Positions 37,001 to 45,575 of a stretch of DNA of 64,000 nt are shown in pieces; the first letter of the stretch is position 1, and each line of letters opens with the position of its first letter. Source of the DNA: Bacteroidales bacterium (lineage in GTDB: Bacteria; Bacteroidota; Bacteroidia; Bacteroidales; UBA10428). The stretch lies in NCBI GenBank assembly GCA_016934395.1, contig JAFGSZ010000068.1, positions 48,680 to 112,679 on the forward strand, given 5' to 3'. The notes beneath the pieces are model-generated. The model ran no database searches, had not been told where the DNA came from, and saw nothing but the letters and a program-made list of their open reading frames with translations. The position numbers were made by a program, and so were the translations under genes.

Positions 37001-37602
37001 GCCACAAATCCATCGTCATAATCCATATGTAAAATGGCATCCGATATATCAGATTTATCCCCAACAGTAAAGACATACCGTTGATATACAGACATGGTAC
37101 CATCAGGGACAATTGTTGAATCATCCTCATCGCCATAACCAAATCCACTCGGGCCTGAAGGCCAGGCAGAGTCATCAAAACCACTATTCTTCCAGTTTCC
37201 GGGAGTTACATTATCCGGAACTAAATAATTCCAATGATCTCCCATATCGACAATAGTCTGCCAGATTAACTGGGGTGTTTTAATGTCTTTTCCTGAAGCG
37301 TATATTAATAAAAACTCACCGGGATTCAAACTTACAGCAGGAAAAACCCATTTATCAGGAAAAGTATCATTATCGGTTATCCGGTAACCTTCAAGATTTA
37401 TCTGGGTAATCCCCGAATTATATAATTCAAACCAGTCCGGAGTATCATTATCTTCATCAAATAATTTAGATACATTAGAAGACATGATTTCGTTTATTAC
37501 TATTTCCTGAGAAAATCCATTAGCATTATTAAAAATAATGGAGATAAAAAGTATTATTTGAAAAAAAATGGATTTTGCTTTGAAGCAGTTGTGAGATATC
37601 AT
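34024..37602 (-). CDS. Large secreted CotH-kinase/lamin-tail protein with type IX sorting domain
   Basis: 1192 residues. After a signal peptide comes a lamin-tail domain (IVINEIMSSN...DWFELYNSG, about 30-100). Further on are a beta-galactosidase-like jelly-roll section (about 115-290), a chitobiase/CHB_HEX_C-type segment (DTIYYTTDGSVPDYSS) and a CotH-like kinase domain (about 480-800, SLVLRNSGNDWNNTMFRDAMMTSL, NGEYWGIQNIREKI and WIIFDTDHGFG). One InlB-type repeat (YRFTGWTGYVN), a second lamin-tail domain (VVINEINYNSLES) and a C-terminal sorting domain (VVYPNPFTSHVTIGF ... GMYIYKLELGDK) complete it. CotH kinases phosphorylate secreted proteins; whether this one is active is unknown. Confidence 0.92.
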   Translation of the reverse strand: MISHNCFKAKSIFFQIILFISIIFNNANGFSQEIVINEIMSSNVSKLFDEDNDTPDWFELYNSGITQINLEGYRITDNDTFPDKWVFPAVSLNPGEFLLIYASGKDIKTPQLIWQTIVDMGDHWNYLVPDNVTPGNWKNSGFDDSAWPSGPSGFGYGDEDDSTIVPDGTMSVYQRYVFTVGDKSDISDAILHMDYDDGFVAYLNGVELVRANIGQPGSVVSYNQPADGAIEPFIVKGNPPAVFYFDSISKLLVNGDNVLAVEVHNAGSGSSDLTSIPFFSLGYNYLPDAEDSISEYISINQNRLHTNFKISSRGESLMFSNAAGDTVDYIVFGPIPSDVSFGRQPDGHNTWGFFTESTPESANNTTMLVNDSIGIPGFSHPGGIYSNTIELVLSCAEGDTIYYTTDGSVPDYSSEIYTAPLSLSFSGVIKAKILRQGSMPGQLAVNTYIIGADHNLPIVSVSTNPENLWDYNTGIYVEGPNANSADPHYGANYWNDWEKPAHIEFYEKSGLKAFELDAGIKIIGAWSRMSDQKSLAVIARKKYGTNKIPYKIFQDKHLNEFKSLVLRNSGNDWNNTMFRDAMMTSLIRDFGVDRQAYRPAVVYLNGEYWGIQNIREKINEHFLAANHNLDPDNISILETNGYVVIGSAADYNNMIGFIEAHDLRIQDNYEFVKSQMDVNNYINYQLSEIYFDNTDWPGNNIKFWKENSSNGKWRWIIFDTDHGFGPWDVQRYDHNTLEFALADDVYEWPNPTWSTYLFRSLMLNNEFKNDFINLFCDRLNTTFLPEKVKQHIDSLKQGIEDEIVAHLYKWNGSYDYWASNVTNMKTFAQNRQQKVFGHIAGEFDLNPAKTIILNVNNSAFGRIKVNTIVPENYPWNGKYFGGVPFTITAMPRPDYRFTGWTGYVNSTAQSLEVNLTMDKIYTANFEYNGNTFGPVVINEINYNSLESKNTGDWVELYNISNVPLNLQYWKLRDATENSVFIFTEATIIKSGDFLVVCKDTSKFKSLYPEVPCIGNFPFGLSSLGDAVQLFDYKNQLIDSVYYLPVSPWPENANGTGATLELMNPENDNALAIHWKSSEMSTPGAENNCFTSINQVYDNTQSIEKLESVVYPNPFTSHVTIGFTIESNLQVKLTVFDINGNIVKLIETQILSAGYHELQWKDEDSDNSHVSPGMYIYKLELGDKISIGKILKQ

Positions 37603-37732
37603 TAGAAAATCAGATAATTTATAAAAAGATGTTTTTTTATATACGGCAAAGAAGATACATAGTTCATTAAAAATTTATGATTTTTGGCGGTCAGATTAAG
37701 AAACTGACAATATTCAGAAAAAAAAGCAGAAA

Positions 37733-38884
37733 TTACAAGGTCCAGCGACCATTAATTTTTGTCTGGCAATGATTACAAGCGCCATTGTTATTAAGATTAT
37801 TTGTAAGGATGTGGTATCCTTTTCGTTCAATAACCAGTTTCTTGCATTCTGGGCAATAGGTGTTTTCAGCATTAGTTCCCGGAACATTTCCTATATACAC
37901 AAATTTAATTCCGGAGTCCATGGCTATTTTACGTGCCTTTTCAAGAACAGAAACAGCTGTGGCAGGCAGTTGTGTGAGTTTATATTGTGGGTGAAACCTA
38001 CTGAAATGTAAAGGATAATCATACAACTCATTGTCATATAACCAGTCACACATTTTACGGATCATCTCAAAATCATCGGTCCATCCCGGAACAATAAGAT
38101 TTGTAATTTCAAACCATACATCTTCAGCCTTTAGGGTTTTTAATGTATTTAACACCGGATCGAGTGTACCGCTGGTAAGTTTTAAATACGTACTATTACT
38201 AAATGCCTTTAAATCAATATTGGCAGCATCTATATATTTTGATAACTCCCGAAGAGGCTTTTCATTAATATAACCATTTGAAACCCAAACATTTTTTATT
38301 CCTTGTGCCCTGGCCAGTTTGGCAGTATCGTACATATATTCGAAAAAAGTAATAGGTTCAGAATATGTATATGCTATTGATTTACAATTGTTTTCTGTTG
38401 CTTTTTGAACAAGAACTTTCGGCATAAGATCAGAGTTTCTTGTTTTTTTCGGACTGGTTTGTGAAATCATCCAGTTCTGGCAATTCAGGCAAGCCAGGTT
38501 ACAGCCTGCTGTAGCAACTGAATAGGCCATGGTAGAGGGTAAAAAATGAAACAAGGGTTTTTTTTCGATTGGATCTATATGTACGGCGCATGGATTACCA
38601 TATGCAATAGTATACAAGGTATTGTTTTCATTTATTCTGTTTCTGCAGTCGCTTAATTCACCTTCTTTCAGCGTACATTCGTTTGGGCAGATCAGACATT
38701 TTACTCCACGCGGAGTTTTTTCATAATACATGCCTTCTTTACTCCATTTCCATAATTCGCTATTGGAAATATCTAAATTTTTTAAATTATTAACAGGCTG
38801 TCTTTCCCCATTTAAATTTTGAGAATAACAAAATAGTCCGGCTGATCCAAGCATACCCAGTTTCACAAATTTTCTTTTATCCAT
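37733..38884 (-). CDS. amrS: AmmeMemoRadiSam system radical SAM enzyme
   Basis: 383 residues. The radical SAM cluster motif is CNLACLNC (Cys128, Cys132, Cys135). Further cysteine groups lie before it (Cys63, Cys66, Cys70, Cys80) and at the C-terminus (CPECKK and CNHC), as in this family. PIEKKPLFHFLPS and the long TIM-barrel part with VTNLIVPGW-like strand (EITNLIVPGWTDDFE) are typical. Unusually, the first ~25 residues, DKRKFVKLGMLGSAGLFC, look like a Tat signal with KR in place of RR. The substrate is unknown. Partner genes are the Memo-AMMECR1 fusion 5 kb away and the membrane protein immediately upstream. Confidence 0.92.
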   Translation of the reverse strand: MDKRKFVKLGMLGSAGLFCYSQNLNGERQPVNNLKNLDISNSELWKWSKEGMYYEKTPRGVKCLICPNECTLKEGELSDCRNRINENNTLYTIAYGNPCAVHIDPIEKKPLFHFLPSTMAYSVATAGCNLACLNCQNWMISQTSPKKTRNSDLMPKVLVQKATENNCKSIAYTYSEPITFFEYMYDTAKLARAQGIKNVWVSNGYINEKPLRELSKYIDAANIDLKAFSNSTYLKLTSGTLDPVLNTLKTLKAEDVWFEITNLIVPGWTDDFEMIRKMCDWLYDNELYDYPLHFSRFHPQYKLTQLPATAVSVLEKARKIAMDSGIKFVYIGNVPGTNAENTYCPECKKLVIERKGYHILTNNLNNNGACNHCQTKINGRWTL

Positions 38885-38968
38885 CTTTTTCCATTTACTG
38901 AATTTGTATAAAAGGGAATAGTATAAAATTAATAAAAAGACGATTAAATTCCATTTTAATTTTAATGG

Positions 38969-41479
38969 TTAATTTTTTACAAAGGTAAGCATCAGGGTAA
39001 TCAGATTTAACCCGCCAAGTAATAAAATTGTACTGATAATCCCCACTATAGGAATAAAAATTATAGAAACAAGCAGAGCGCCAAGTGCTGCTCCAATCAG
39101 ATCGATACTATAAACTCTTGAAGCAGCTATCACCGGTGAATTATTTTGAAATTGTGAGCTGTAATAAAAGACTATTCCTACTAAAATGGAGATAACTAAT
39201 GTTAAAATTGAAAAGATAATATGCACAGAAATTACATCCAGGTTGATTTTTTTAAGTAATGGCAGTAAGGCCGCCAAAATGAGAATATAAGATATAAATA
39301 GAAGCAATATTATCCGAAATTTCATTAATCCGGGATTTTTAAATAATTTATTACCATAAGCTGCCCCAATGGCAAGCCCAACCATAAACAATGCTATTAT
39401 AAAGCCTATCATCTGATATATATAACCATACAAAACCTGTATGGAAAGAAGAAGTATTACTTCAATAGCACTGCCCGTAAAACCCGCAGAAAACATATTC
39501 AGATTCACCACATTTAATTTGCTGATTACAATAAAAACAATAGTCACCAAAACAAAAATTACAAGTACAAGTAAACTCGAGCTATGAAACTGACTTAACC
39601 ATATTTTTACATTTTTAAAATATGCTACAGGTTTAAAGTCCGTATTTATCGGAACATCAGGTTTGAGGTTATTTAGAAATTCCAGGCTTTTTTGCTTTAA
39701 TAATAATTCATCAATATAATACTGATTTACATATTGGTTTGTGACACCCAATTCTGCAATTCTTTGAGGGATATTTATAGTTAGATGTGCATCTGAAAAA
39801 AGGTAATATGTTTTTTCTCCCGGAACGATTAAAACATGCTTAAAAACTTGATTTAATGTTTTAAAAATTATTGAATGTTCATCAATACTTTCATCACTTT
39901 GATAATTATTAAATGCAGGCAGACTGAGGGAACCTATTGCGCCTGTGTGCATACATGTTTTCAATTCTTTAAAGAAATCCAAGGTATAATATCTGTTTAA
40001 CTGTGCATTTTCAGGGGGAGGGAGATCAATAATTATTATATCATATCGGTTCGATGTTAATTTCACAAATAATCGCGCATCCTGAACAATAGGATGTATC
40101 CTTTTATTTTTCAGGTTCTCTGTGTATTCATCGGCAATTTGAAGTAACCAGGGATTTAATTCAACATAGTCGATACGATTCACATTATATTTTAAAATCT
40201 CATTCGTTGTGCCGGCAATACCTCCTGAGAGCAATAATATTTCGCGCGGACATTTATGCTGCACCATTACATAATGAACTGTTTCTTCATTTTTAATAGT
40301 ATTTTCCGTGGTGAAGAGTAATACATTATTTTCATAAAAGTTGAATTGATCGGCTGTGGATGTAATTGAAAGATTGCCCAAAGGAGTTTCTTTAAAATAG
40401 ACCAATTCCTGGTTTGGAAATAAAAAGTGTCTTGAAAAATGATCGGGTTTAATAAAATAAACTAATACACCAACGAGTAAAGCTGCTAATACAAGAATAA
40501 ATTTTGTCACCCTGTTTTTAACATTAAAATAAAAAAGAAGTAATAAAGCTATAATTGAATTAATTAGAACTAAAACACTTAAAATCTGAAAAGTAGATAA
40601 TAAACGAATAAGTATCAGACTAAATAATAATCCGCCGGCCATGCTGCCGATGGATTCAATGGCATATAGGCCGGCCACAGAAAACTTCTTTTTGCTCTGA
40701 TTAGCAAACCCTGTAAGTAATGTAAAAAAGAATCCGGATATAAAACATATTGGAGCAAGAATTACAAGAACGCTAAAAAATATTTGGATTAATCCCTGGC
40801 TGGTGCCAACAATAAATATTATATTTTTTAAATAATGGATTAAAAATAGGTTTATAAGAGGTAGAATCCCTGTTAATACTAAGAGAAAAACCACTAAGCC
40901 TGTTTTATGGTTTATTTGATTGGATAATCTCCCTGAATAGGCTCCAAAGCCGGTTAAAAGCATCCATAAGGCAAGTATTATACCTGTAATAAGCTCATTG
41001 CCATTAAATACAGATATTAACTCCCTTAAAATAACTATTTGTGTAATTATAGCAGAAAAACCTAAAACAAACACAGGAAAAAGTGATATACCCCATCGCG
41101 ATTGTATAAGGATTTCAGATTCTGTTGTAATAATTTTTGCTGTATCCGTAGATGTTTTATTCTTTGCAGAAAGAAGTTTTTTATAATAATTCCAGTGCCA
41201 CAAAAAATGAAAAATGGCCACTATAGTCATACCTATCCCAAAATTTACATGATATTTTAAAATTTCACCAATAAAAGGAATTTGTAATTTATAATTAACC
41301 TGAATTGCTAAAATAAGGCCTAAAATGGCAGTTGATAAAAAAGTAAGAAGTAATAATACATTCCATATTTTTCTATGTGTAGACAGCTTCAATACAGAAA
41401 ATCTGGAGAGGAGCAAGGTAAAAAAATAGAACACGAGGGCAAGTATTCCTATTGGCAGCAATAAGTAGGTTGATTTCAT
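38969..41479 (-). CDS. Multi-pass membrane protein with spermidine-synthase-like SAM-binding domain
   Basis: 836 residues. The first ~105 hold three membrane helices with His77, His91 and His95 (YHVNFGIGMTIVAIFHFLWHW), a spacing seen in b-type haem helices. Then comes a membrane block (about 133-340) of the kind found in membrane spermidine synthase-like proteins (GFSAIITQIVILRELISVFNGNEL). A soluble Rossmann domain (about 365-600) has a SAM/dcSAM loop LLLSGGIAGT, acidic Glu440 and Asp468, and IIIIDLPPPEN where spermidine synthases have DxxDP. The C-terminal ~230 residues hold about seven more helices. Aminopropyl transfer is doubtful; some SAM-type reaction or a non-catalytic role is possible. 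It sits 84 bp upstream of the radical SAM gene on the same strand. Confidence 0.83.
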   Translation of the reverse strand: MKSTYLLLPIGILALVFYFFTLLLSRFSVLKLSTHRKIWNVLLLLTFLSTAILGLILAIQVNYKLQIPFIGEILKYHVNFGIGMTIVAIFHFLWHWNYYKKLLSAKNKTSTDTAKIITTESEILIQSRWGISLFPVFVLGFSAIITQIVILRELISVFNGNELITGIILALWMLLTGFGAYSGRLSNQINHKTGLVVFLLVLTGILPLINLFLIHYLKNIIFIVGTSQGLIQIFFSVLVILAPICFISGFFFTLLTGFANQSKKKFSVAGLYAIESIGSMAGGLLFSLILIRLLSTFQILSVLVLINSIIALLLLFYFNVKNRVTKFILVLAALLVGVLVYFIKPDHFSRHFLFPNQELVYFKETPLGNLSITSTADQFNFYENNVLLFTTENTIKNEETVHYVMVQHKCPREILLLSGGIAGTTNEILKYNVNRIDYVELNPWLLQIADEYTENLKNKRIHPIVQDARLFVKLTSNRYDIIIIDLPPPENAQLNRYYTLDFFKELKTCMHTGAIGSLSLPAFNNYQSDESIDEHSIIFKTLNQVFKHVLIVPGEKTYYLFSDAHLTINIPQRIAELGVTNQYVNQYYIDELLLKQKSLEFLNNLKPDVPINTDFKPVAYFKNVKIWLSQFHSSSLLVLVIFVLVTIVFIVISKLNVVNLNMFSAGFTGSAIEVILLLSIQVLYGYIYQMIGFIIALFMVGLAIGAAYGNKLFKNPGLMKFRIILLLFISYILILAALLPLLKKINLDVISVHIIFSILTLVISILVGIVFYYSSQFQNNSPVIAASRVYSIDLIGAALGALLVSIIFIPIVGIISTILLLGGLNLITLMLTFVKN

Positions 41480-41563
41480 GTGCTCCTAAGGTTAAGAGCT
41501 AAATTTAACAATTTCACAATAAAAATGTTATAATATTTCCGATTAAAAAAGTAACGAACACTA

Positions 41564-43861
41564 ATGAGTGAAAATTCTTATTTGCGAAAAATTGTGCTGT
41601 TTTTTTTGTTAATGCTCTTCATCCAAAAATCCAATTCTCAGGTTAGCGGATATATTCTGGATGCAGAAAATGACTATCCCTTAACAGGCGTTAATATTAT
41701 TGCTTCAAACGGTAATTTTGCAATTACAGATATACAGGGTAAGTTCTCCATTAATAAAGATACCGGCATTGACACCCTATCGATTACATATATTGGCTAC
41801 AAATCAATAAAACAAATAGTAACACCCAGAGACAGTATATTGATAATCCGTTTACAAAGCGCTTCATATGCTCTTAAAACAGCAATTATTACATCCTACC
41901 AATCCAGTCAGAATATTCTTTCAGTTCCAGGATCCATAAATGTTATAAGTTCCGGAGATATTCAAATGGAACATCCGCTGAATATTGCGCCACTTTTAAA
42001 TAAAATTCCGGGTATTTATATGCATTCCGGCGCACTTAACACCAACAGGATAGTTATACGCGGATTTGGAAGTCGATCTCCGTATTCATCAAACAGAATT
42101 AAGGCATATTTTGATGATATTCCCCTTACAACAGGTGATGGACAGACTGTTATCGAAGACATTGATTTAAGTAATATCGGAAGTGTGGAAATTATAAAAG
42201 GTCCAACTTCAAGTATTTATGGATCTGGTTTAGGTGGAACCATTAATTACAAATCAAAAAATCTATTTTATAATCATCATTTAATGGATATAAATACTCA
42301 GATTGGATCTTTTGGTATGGTTAAATATAATATAATCGGAGGTTTAGGAAAAGATAATTTTTATATCAACACAAATTTTAGTAATCTTCAACGGGAGGGA
42401 TATAGAGAAAACAGTCGGTTTAACAGGAACTCGGCAGTTTTATTAACTGGTTTTCGAAACACGAAAGTAACAGGCAAATTGCTGTTAAATTATATTGATC
42501 TTAAAGCTTTTATTCCCAGTTCTTTAAATGAAAACACCTACATCAATAATCCAAGTTCAGCGGCAGGCAATTGGCTTGCCGTTAAAGGATATGAGAAATA
42601 TAAAAAACTGCATACCGGAATGGGATTGATATTTAATATTAATCCTAATTTATTCAATTTTACCACGCTTTATGGATCAATGTTTGATTCATACGAAACA
42701 AGGCCCTTCAATATTCTAAGCGAAAGTTCGGTTGCCGGTGGATTTCGTTCCAGGTTCATGTATCTTCAAACAAGTACTCGTTTTATTTCAAAATATATTA
42801 TTGGGGGTGAATTATTTACTGAGAATTATAATTGGAAAACTTACCAGACTATTTCAGGTGTGCAGGGTTCAATATTAAGCAATAATGCAGAAAAACGACA
42901 TCATTTAAATGTTTTTGGACAATATGACCTCACGATAAAGGATCAAACGCTTATCTCAATAGGTATTAATTTTAATCAAACTTTATATCTGTTAGATGAT
43001 AAATATTACTCAGATTCAATTGATCAATCAGCTGATTTTACATTTAGACCAATTATATCACCAAGAATTGCTGCAAATTACAGTTTTCATAAAAATCTGG
43101 CGGTTTTTGCTTCATTAAGTCATGGATTTTCCAATCCTTCGGTTGAAGAGACCCTTTACCCGGATGGGGCTATTAATCCTCAAATAAAACCTGAGCAGGG
43201 CTACAATATTGAGTTTGGCTCAAGGGGATCTGTATTTGAAAACCACATTTTATATGACATCTCTGTATATTCTGCATTTGTTAAGGATCTGATTGTACCC
43301 ATGCGTCTTGATGAAGATCAGTTTATTGGATTGAATGCGGGAAAAACAATACACAGGGGCTTTGAATCTTCTTTTAAAGTATCTGTTTTACCCGAAGATT
43401 CTGATGACGATATAATTATCTCATGTTTATATTCACTATCAGATATCAGGTTTAGGGAATTTATAAAAGATACTTTGAATTACGCTAATAAAAAGCTGCC
43501 CGGTATACCCAGACAGATTTTAAATACATCCGTATTCTGGAGACATAGGGAAGCATTTTATGGAATAATTAATTACTCTTTCACCGGCAAAATGTTTGTT
43601 GATGATGCAAATACATTGGCTGTTAAATCCTATAATCTGGTAAATATCAGCGTAGGATATAAAAGAAATTTCAACAACTTTTCACTGCATATATTTGCCG
43701 GTGTACAAAATGTATTAAACGAGCACTATGCTTCTATGATACTGGTTAATGCTCTACCTTCGGGAAATAATGCTCCCAGATATTATTACCCCGGTGATCC
43801 AAGGAATTATTATGCCGGGATAAATTTAAGCTGGAAAAAACCGGGTAAGTATCAATTATAA
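41564..43861 (+). CDS. TonB-dependent outer membrane receptor
   Basis: 765 residues. Signal peptide, then a carboxypeptidase-regulatory-like domain (VSGYILDAENDYPLTGVNIIASNG, about 26-110), a plug domain (about 120-220, NIAPLLNKIPGIYMHSG, VEIIKGPTSSIYGSGLGGTINY) and a 22-strand barrel (about 235-765) ending in an aromatic-rich strand (YYAGINLSWKK). It has the length and look of siderophore/metal-chelate receptors and is not SusC-sized; no SusD gene is present. It is divergent from the membrane protein gene (84 bp) and converges with the Memo-AMMECR1 gene with a 6-bp overlap. Confidence 0.93.
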   Translation: MSENSYLRKIVLFFLLMLFIQKSNSQVSGYILDAENDYPLTGVNIIASNGNFAITDIQGKFSINKDTGIDTLSITYIGYKSIKQIVTPRDSILIIRLQSASYALKTAIITSYQSSQNILSVPGSINVISSGDIQMEHPLNIAPLLNKIPGIYMHSGALNTNRIVIRGFGSRSPYSSNRIKAYFDDIPLTTGDGQTVIEDIDLSNIGSVEIIKGPTSSIYGSGLGGTINYKSKNLFYNHHLMDINTQIGSFGMVKYNIIGGLGKDNFYINTNFSNLQREGYRENSRFNRNSAVLLTGFRNTKVTGKLLLNYIDLKAFIPSSLNENTYINNPSSAAGNWLAVKGYEKYKKLHTGMGLIFNINPNLFNFTTLYGSMFDSYETRPFNILSESSVAGGFRSRFMYLQTSTRFISKYIIGGELFTENYNWKTYQTISGVQGSILSNNAEKRHHLNVFGQYDLTIKDQTLISIGINFNQTLYLLDDKYYSDSIDQSADFTFRPIISPRIAANYSFHKNLAVFASLSHGFSNPSVEETLYPDGAINPQIKPEQGYNIEFGSRGSVFENHILYDISVYSAFVKDLIVPMRLDEDQFIGLNAGKTIHRGFESSFKVSVLPEDSDDDIIISCLYSLSDIRFREFIKDTLNYANKKLPGIPRQILNTSVFWRHREAFYGIINYSFTGKMFVDDANTLAVKSYNLVNISVGYKRNFNNFSLHIFAGVQNVLNEHYASMILVNALPSGNNAPRYYYPGDPRNYYAGINLSWKKPGKYQL

Positions 43862-45397
43862 ATCTTTCTCACTAAATATTATAGCTTCAAATGTATAAAG
43901 TTCTGCATCAATCCAACCATTCCAACCTAATCCGGCTTTATCTTTTGCACAATGACCCAAAAATTCATCCAGAGACCAGCCTGTTTGAGTAGCAACCTGA
44001 GGTAAAAAAGTGCCGGATTGATGGTCTTTTTTAATATAGATGCCATGTTTTCCCAATACAATTTCTTCAATTGAATTGATTTTTTTTAATGGGGTCAATA
44101 CTGAGATTTCAATATCTAATTGATCAAGTTCATCAGGGGTTACCGGTGTAAACCGATAATCGCGGGTAGATGCAGCAATAGCCATATCCTGAATGACTTT
44201 AAATAGCGGTATATCGGGATCAAACCGCCCAATGCAACCTCTTAACTGACCCTTTTTATGGAGGGTTACAAAAGCTCCTGCGGGAGTTTTAAGGTTATCA
44301 GATAAAAGATTTTCTTCAATTGCAGGGCGTTTTTGAAAACGAACATAACTATTTACTGTATTGCGTGCAATCTTTATCAGGTCTTCCTTATCCTGGTGAG
44401 ATAACAAAAAGTTATTCGTATTACTTATAACAGGTTTTTGTTCAAGGCATATTGAATAATATCCGACTACCCTCGATTTTTCACCATAATGTTCTACATC
44501 ACCTGAATTTTTATATACTACAGGTATATATTGAACATCTGGTATATCCTGGGATAAATACATCAACGTTAAAACTGAAGTCCAGCCGCACAAACTGGTG
44601 GCCAGGTTGCTAATGTGTGATTTTTCATTTTTTTGTATCTGTTCCAGCAGGTTATCAGGATTATTACTTATTATTGCCTGGGCAGTGAGACCATCTACTT
44701 TTACAGCATTAGTATAATCAGGATAATGAGAAAAGTCTGAACTGATTACAAACAAATTATCCTGGTTAAAATAAGGTTTAAGTGCTTCCGCAATTTTTTT
44801 GCACGTGTTTTTATCCTGAGATCCTATAATAACAGGCACTATAGTAAATTCCTTTTCCAGGATATGCTGTAAAAACGGAAGCTGAACCTCAAGACTATGC
44901 TCGTAATTATGGGCATCTTCCCTGAATTTAAAAACATCGTATTTATTGATTAACATATTGGCAAGCGAAAGGTTAACTTTTACATCGCCAAGAGGGGTGC
45001 GGTAATTACCCTTATTATAAATTGAAGCTCCATTAAAATACGTTCTATGACTTGATCCGATCAGAAATATATTCTGGTATTGTTTTTTAGGATTTAATTG
45101 TTTGTAGCCTGCAGCTGCCACAGAACCTGAAAAAACATAACCGGCGTGTGGCGATATAACAGCAAGAATTTCTGGTTGATTGTTTATTCCCTTACTTGTC
45201 TTTTGATCTTTAACATCAGAAAACAGTTTAATCAATTCCGCATCCAATGCATCTTTACTCGCAGGATAGAACTGTCCTGCAACAACAGGTTCACGAGTCT
45301 GGTAATTTGTATCTTGCATCATGCTTGGATTTCGGGTTTGGGATTTACAACTGCTACTGAAACAGAAAAAACCTATAAAAATAATCCGGCCCAGCAT
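43856..45397 (-). CDS. amrB-amrA: AmmeMemoRadiSam proteins B and A fused (Memo-AMMECR1), lipoprotein
   Basis: 513 residues. The signal sequence has a lipobox-like FSSSCKSQ (Cys17). The Memo-like domain (about 35-320) keeps all four residues of the Memo metal site: His84 (ISPHAGYVF), His117 (IGSSHRTYF), His224 (SSDFSHYPDY) and Cys270 (TSLCGWTSV). The AMMECR1 domain (about 335-510) has the hallmark LRGCIGRF. In this system A and B accompany a radical SAM enzyme, encoded 5 kb away here. The export signal is unexpected for proteins usually treated as cytosolic. Function of the whole system is not settled. Confidence 0.92.
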   Translation of the reverse strand: MLGRIIFIGFFCFSSSCKSQTRNPSMMQDTNYQTREPVVAGQFYPASKDALDAELIKLFSDVKDQKTSKGINNQPEILAVISPHAGYVFSGSVAAAGYKQLNPKKQYQNIFLIGSSHRTYFNGASIYNKGNYRTPLGDVKVNLSLANMLINKYDVFKFREDAHNYEHSLEVQLPFLQHILEKEFTIVPVIIGSQDKNTCKKIAEALKPYFNQDNLFVISSDFSHYPDYTNAVKVDGLTAQAIISNNPDNLLEQIQKNEKSHISNLATSLCGWTSVLTLMYLSQDIPDVQYIPVVYKNSGDVEHYGEKSRVVGYYSICLEQKPVISNTNNFLLSHQDKEDLIKIARNTVNSYVRFQKRPAIEENLLSDNLKTPAGAFVTLHKKGQLRGCIGRFDPDIPLFKVIQDMAIAASTRDYRFTPVTPDELDQLDIEISVLTPLKKINSIEEIVLGKHGIYIKKDHQSGTFLPQVATQTGWSLDEFLGHCAKDKAGLGWNGWIDAELYTFEAIIFSEKDL

Positions 45398-45575
45398 TTG
45401 GGAGTTTTTAATAATTCAACTATAAATTTACATATAATACTAATTATTCCGAAGATATTAACCATGAAATTTTTAAGAAATGTTCTAATCTACAGATAGG
45501 TTGGCCGGTAATGACAAAATACATTTTATAATCTCAATTTCTAGTCAGATTATAGCAAATTTTCACAAAAGATAC

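Noticed and set aside
34024..37602. CotH-type protein as a spore coat gene
   Set aside because: The domain is shared with secreted kinases in non-spore-formers; type IX sorting and lamin-tail domains place it in a Bacteroidota secreted protein.
41564..43861. SusC-type polysaccharide receptor
   Set aside because: Too short for SusC (usually about 1000 residues) and no SusD gene is adjacent.
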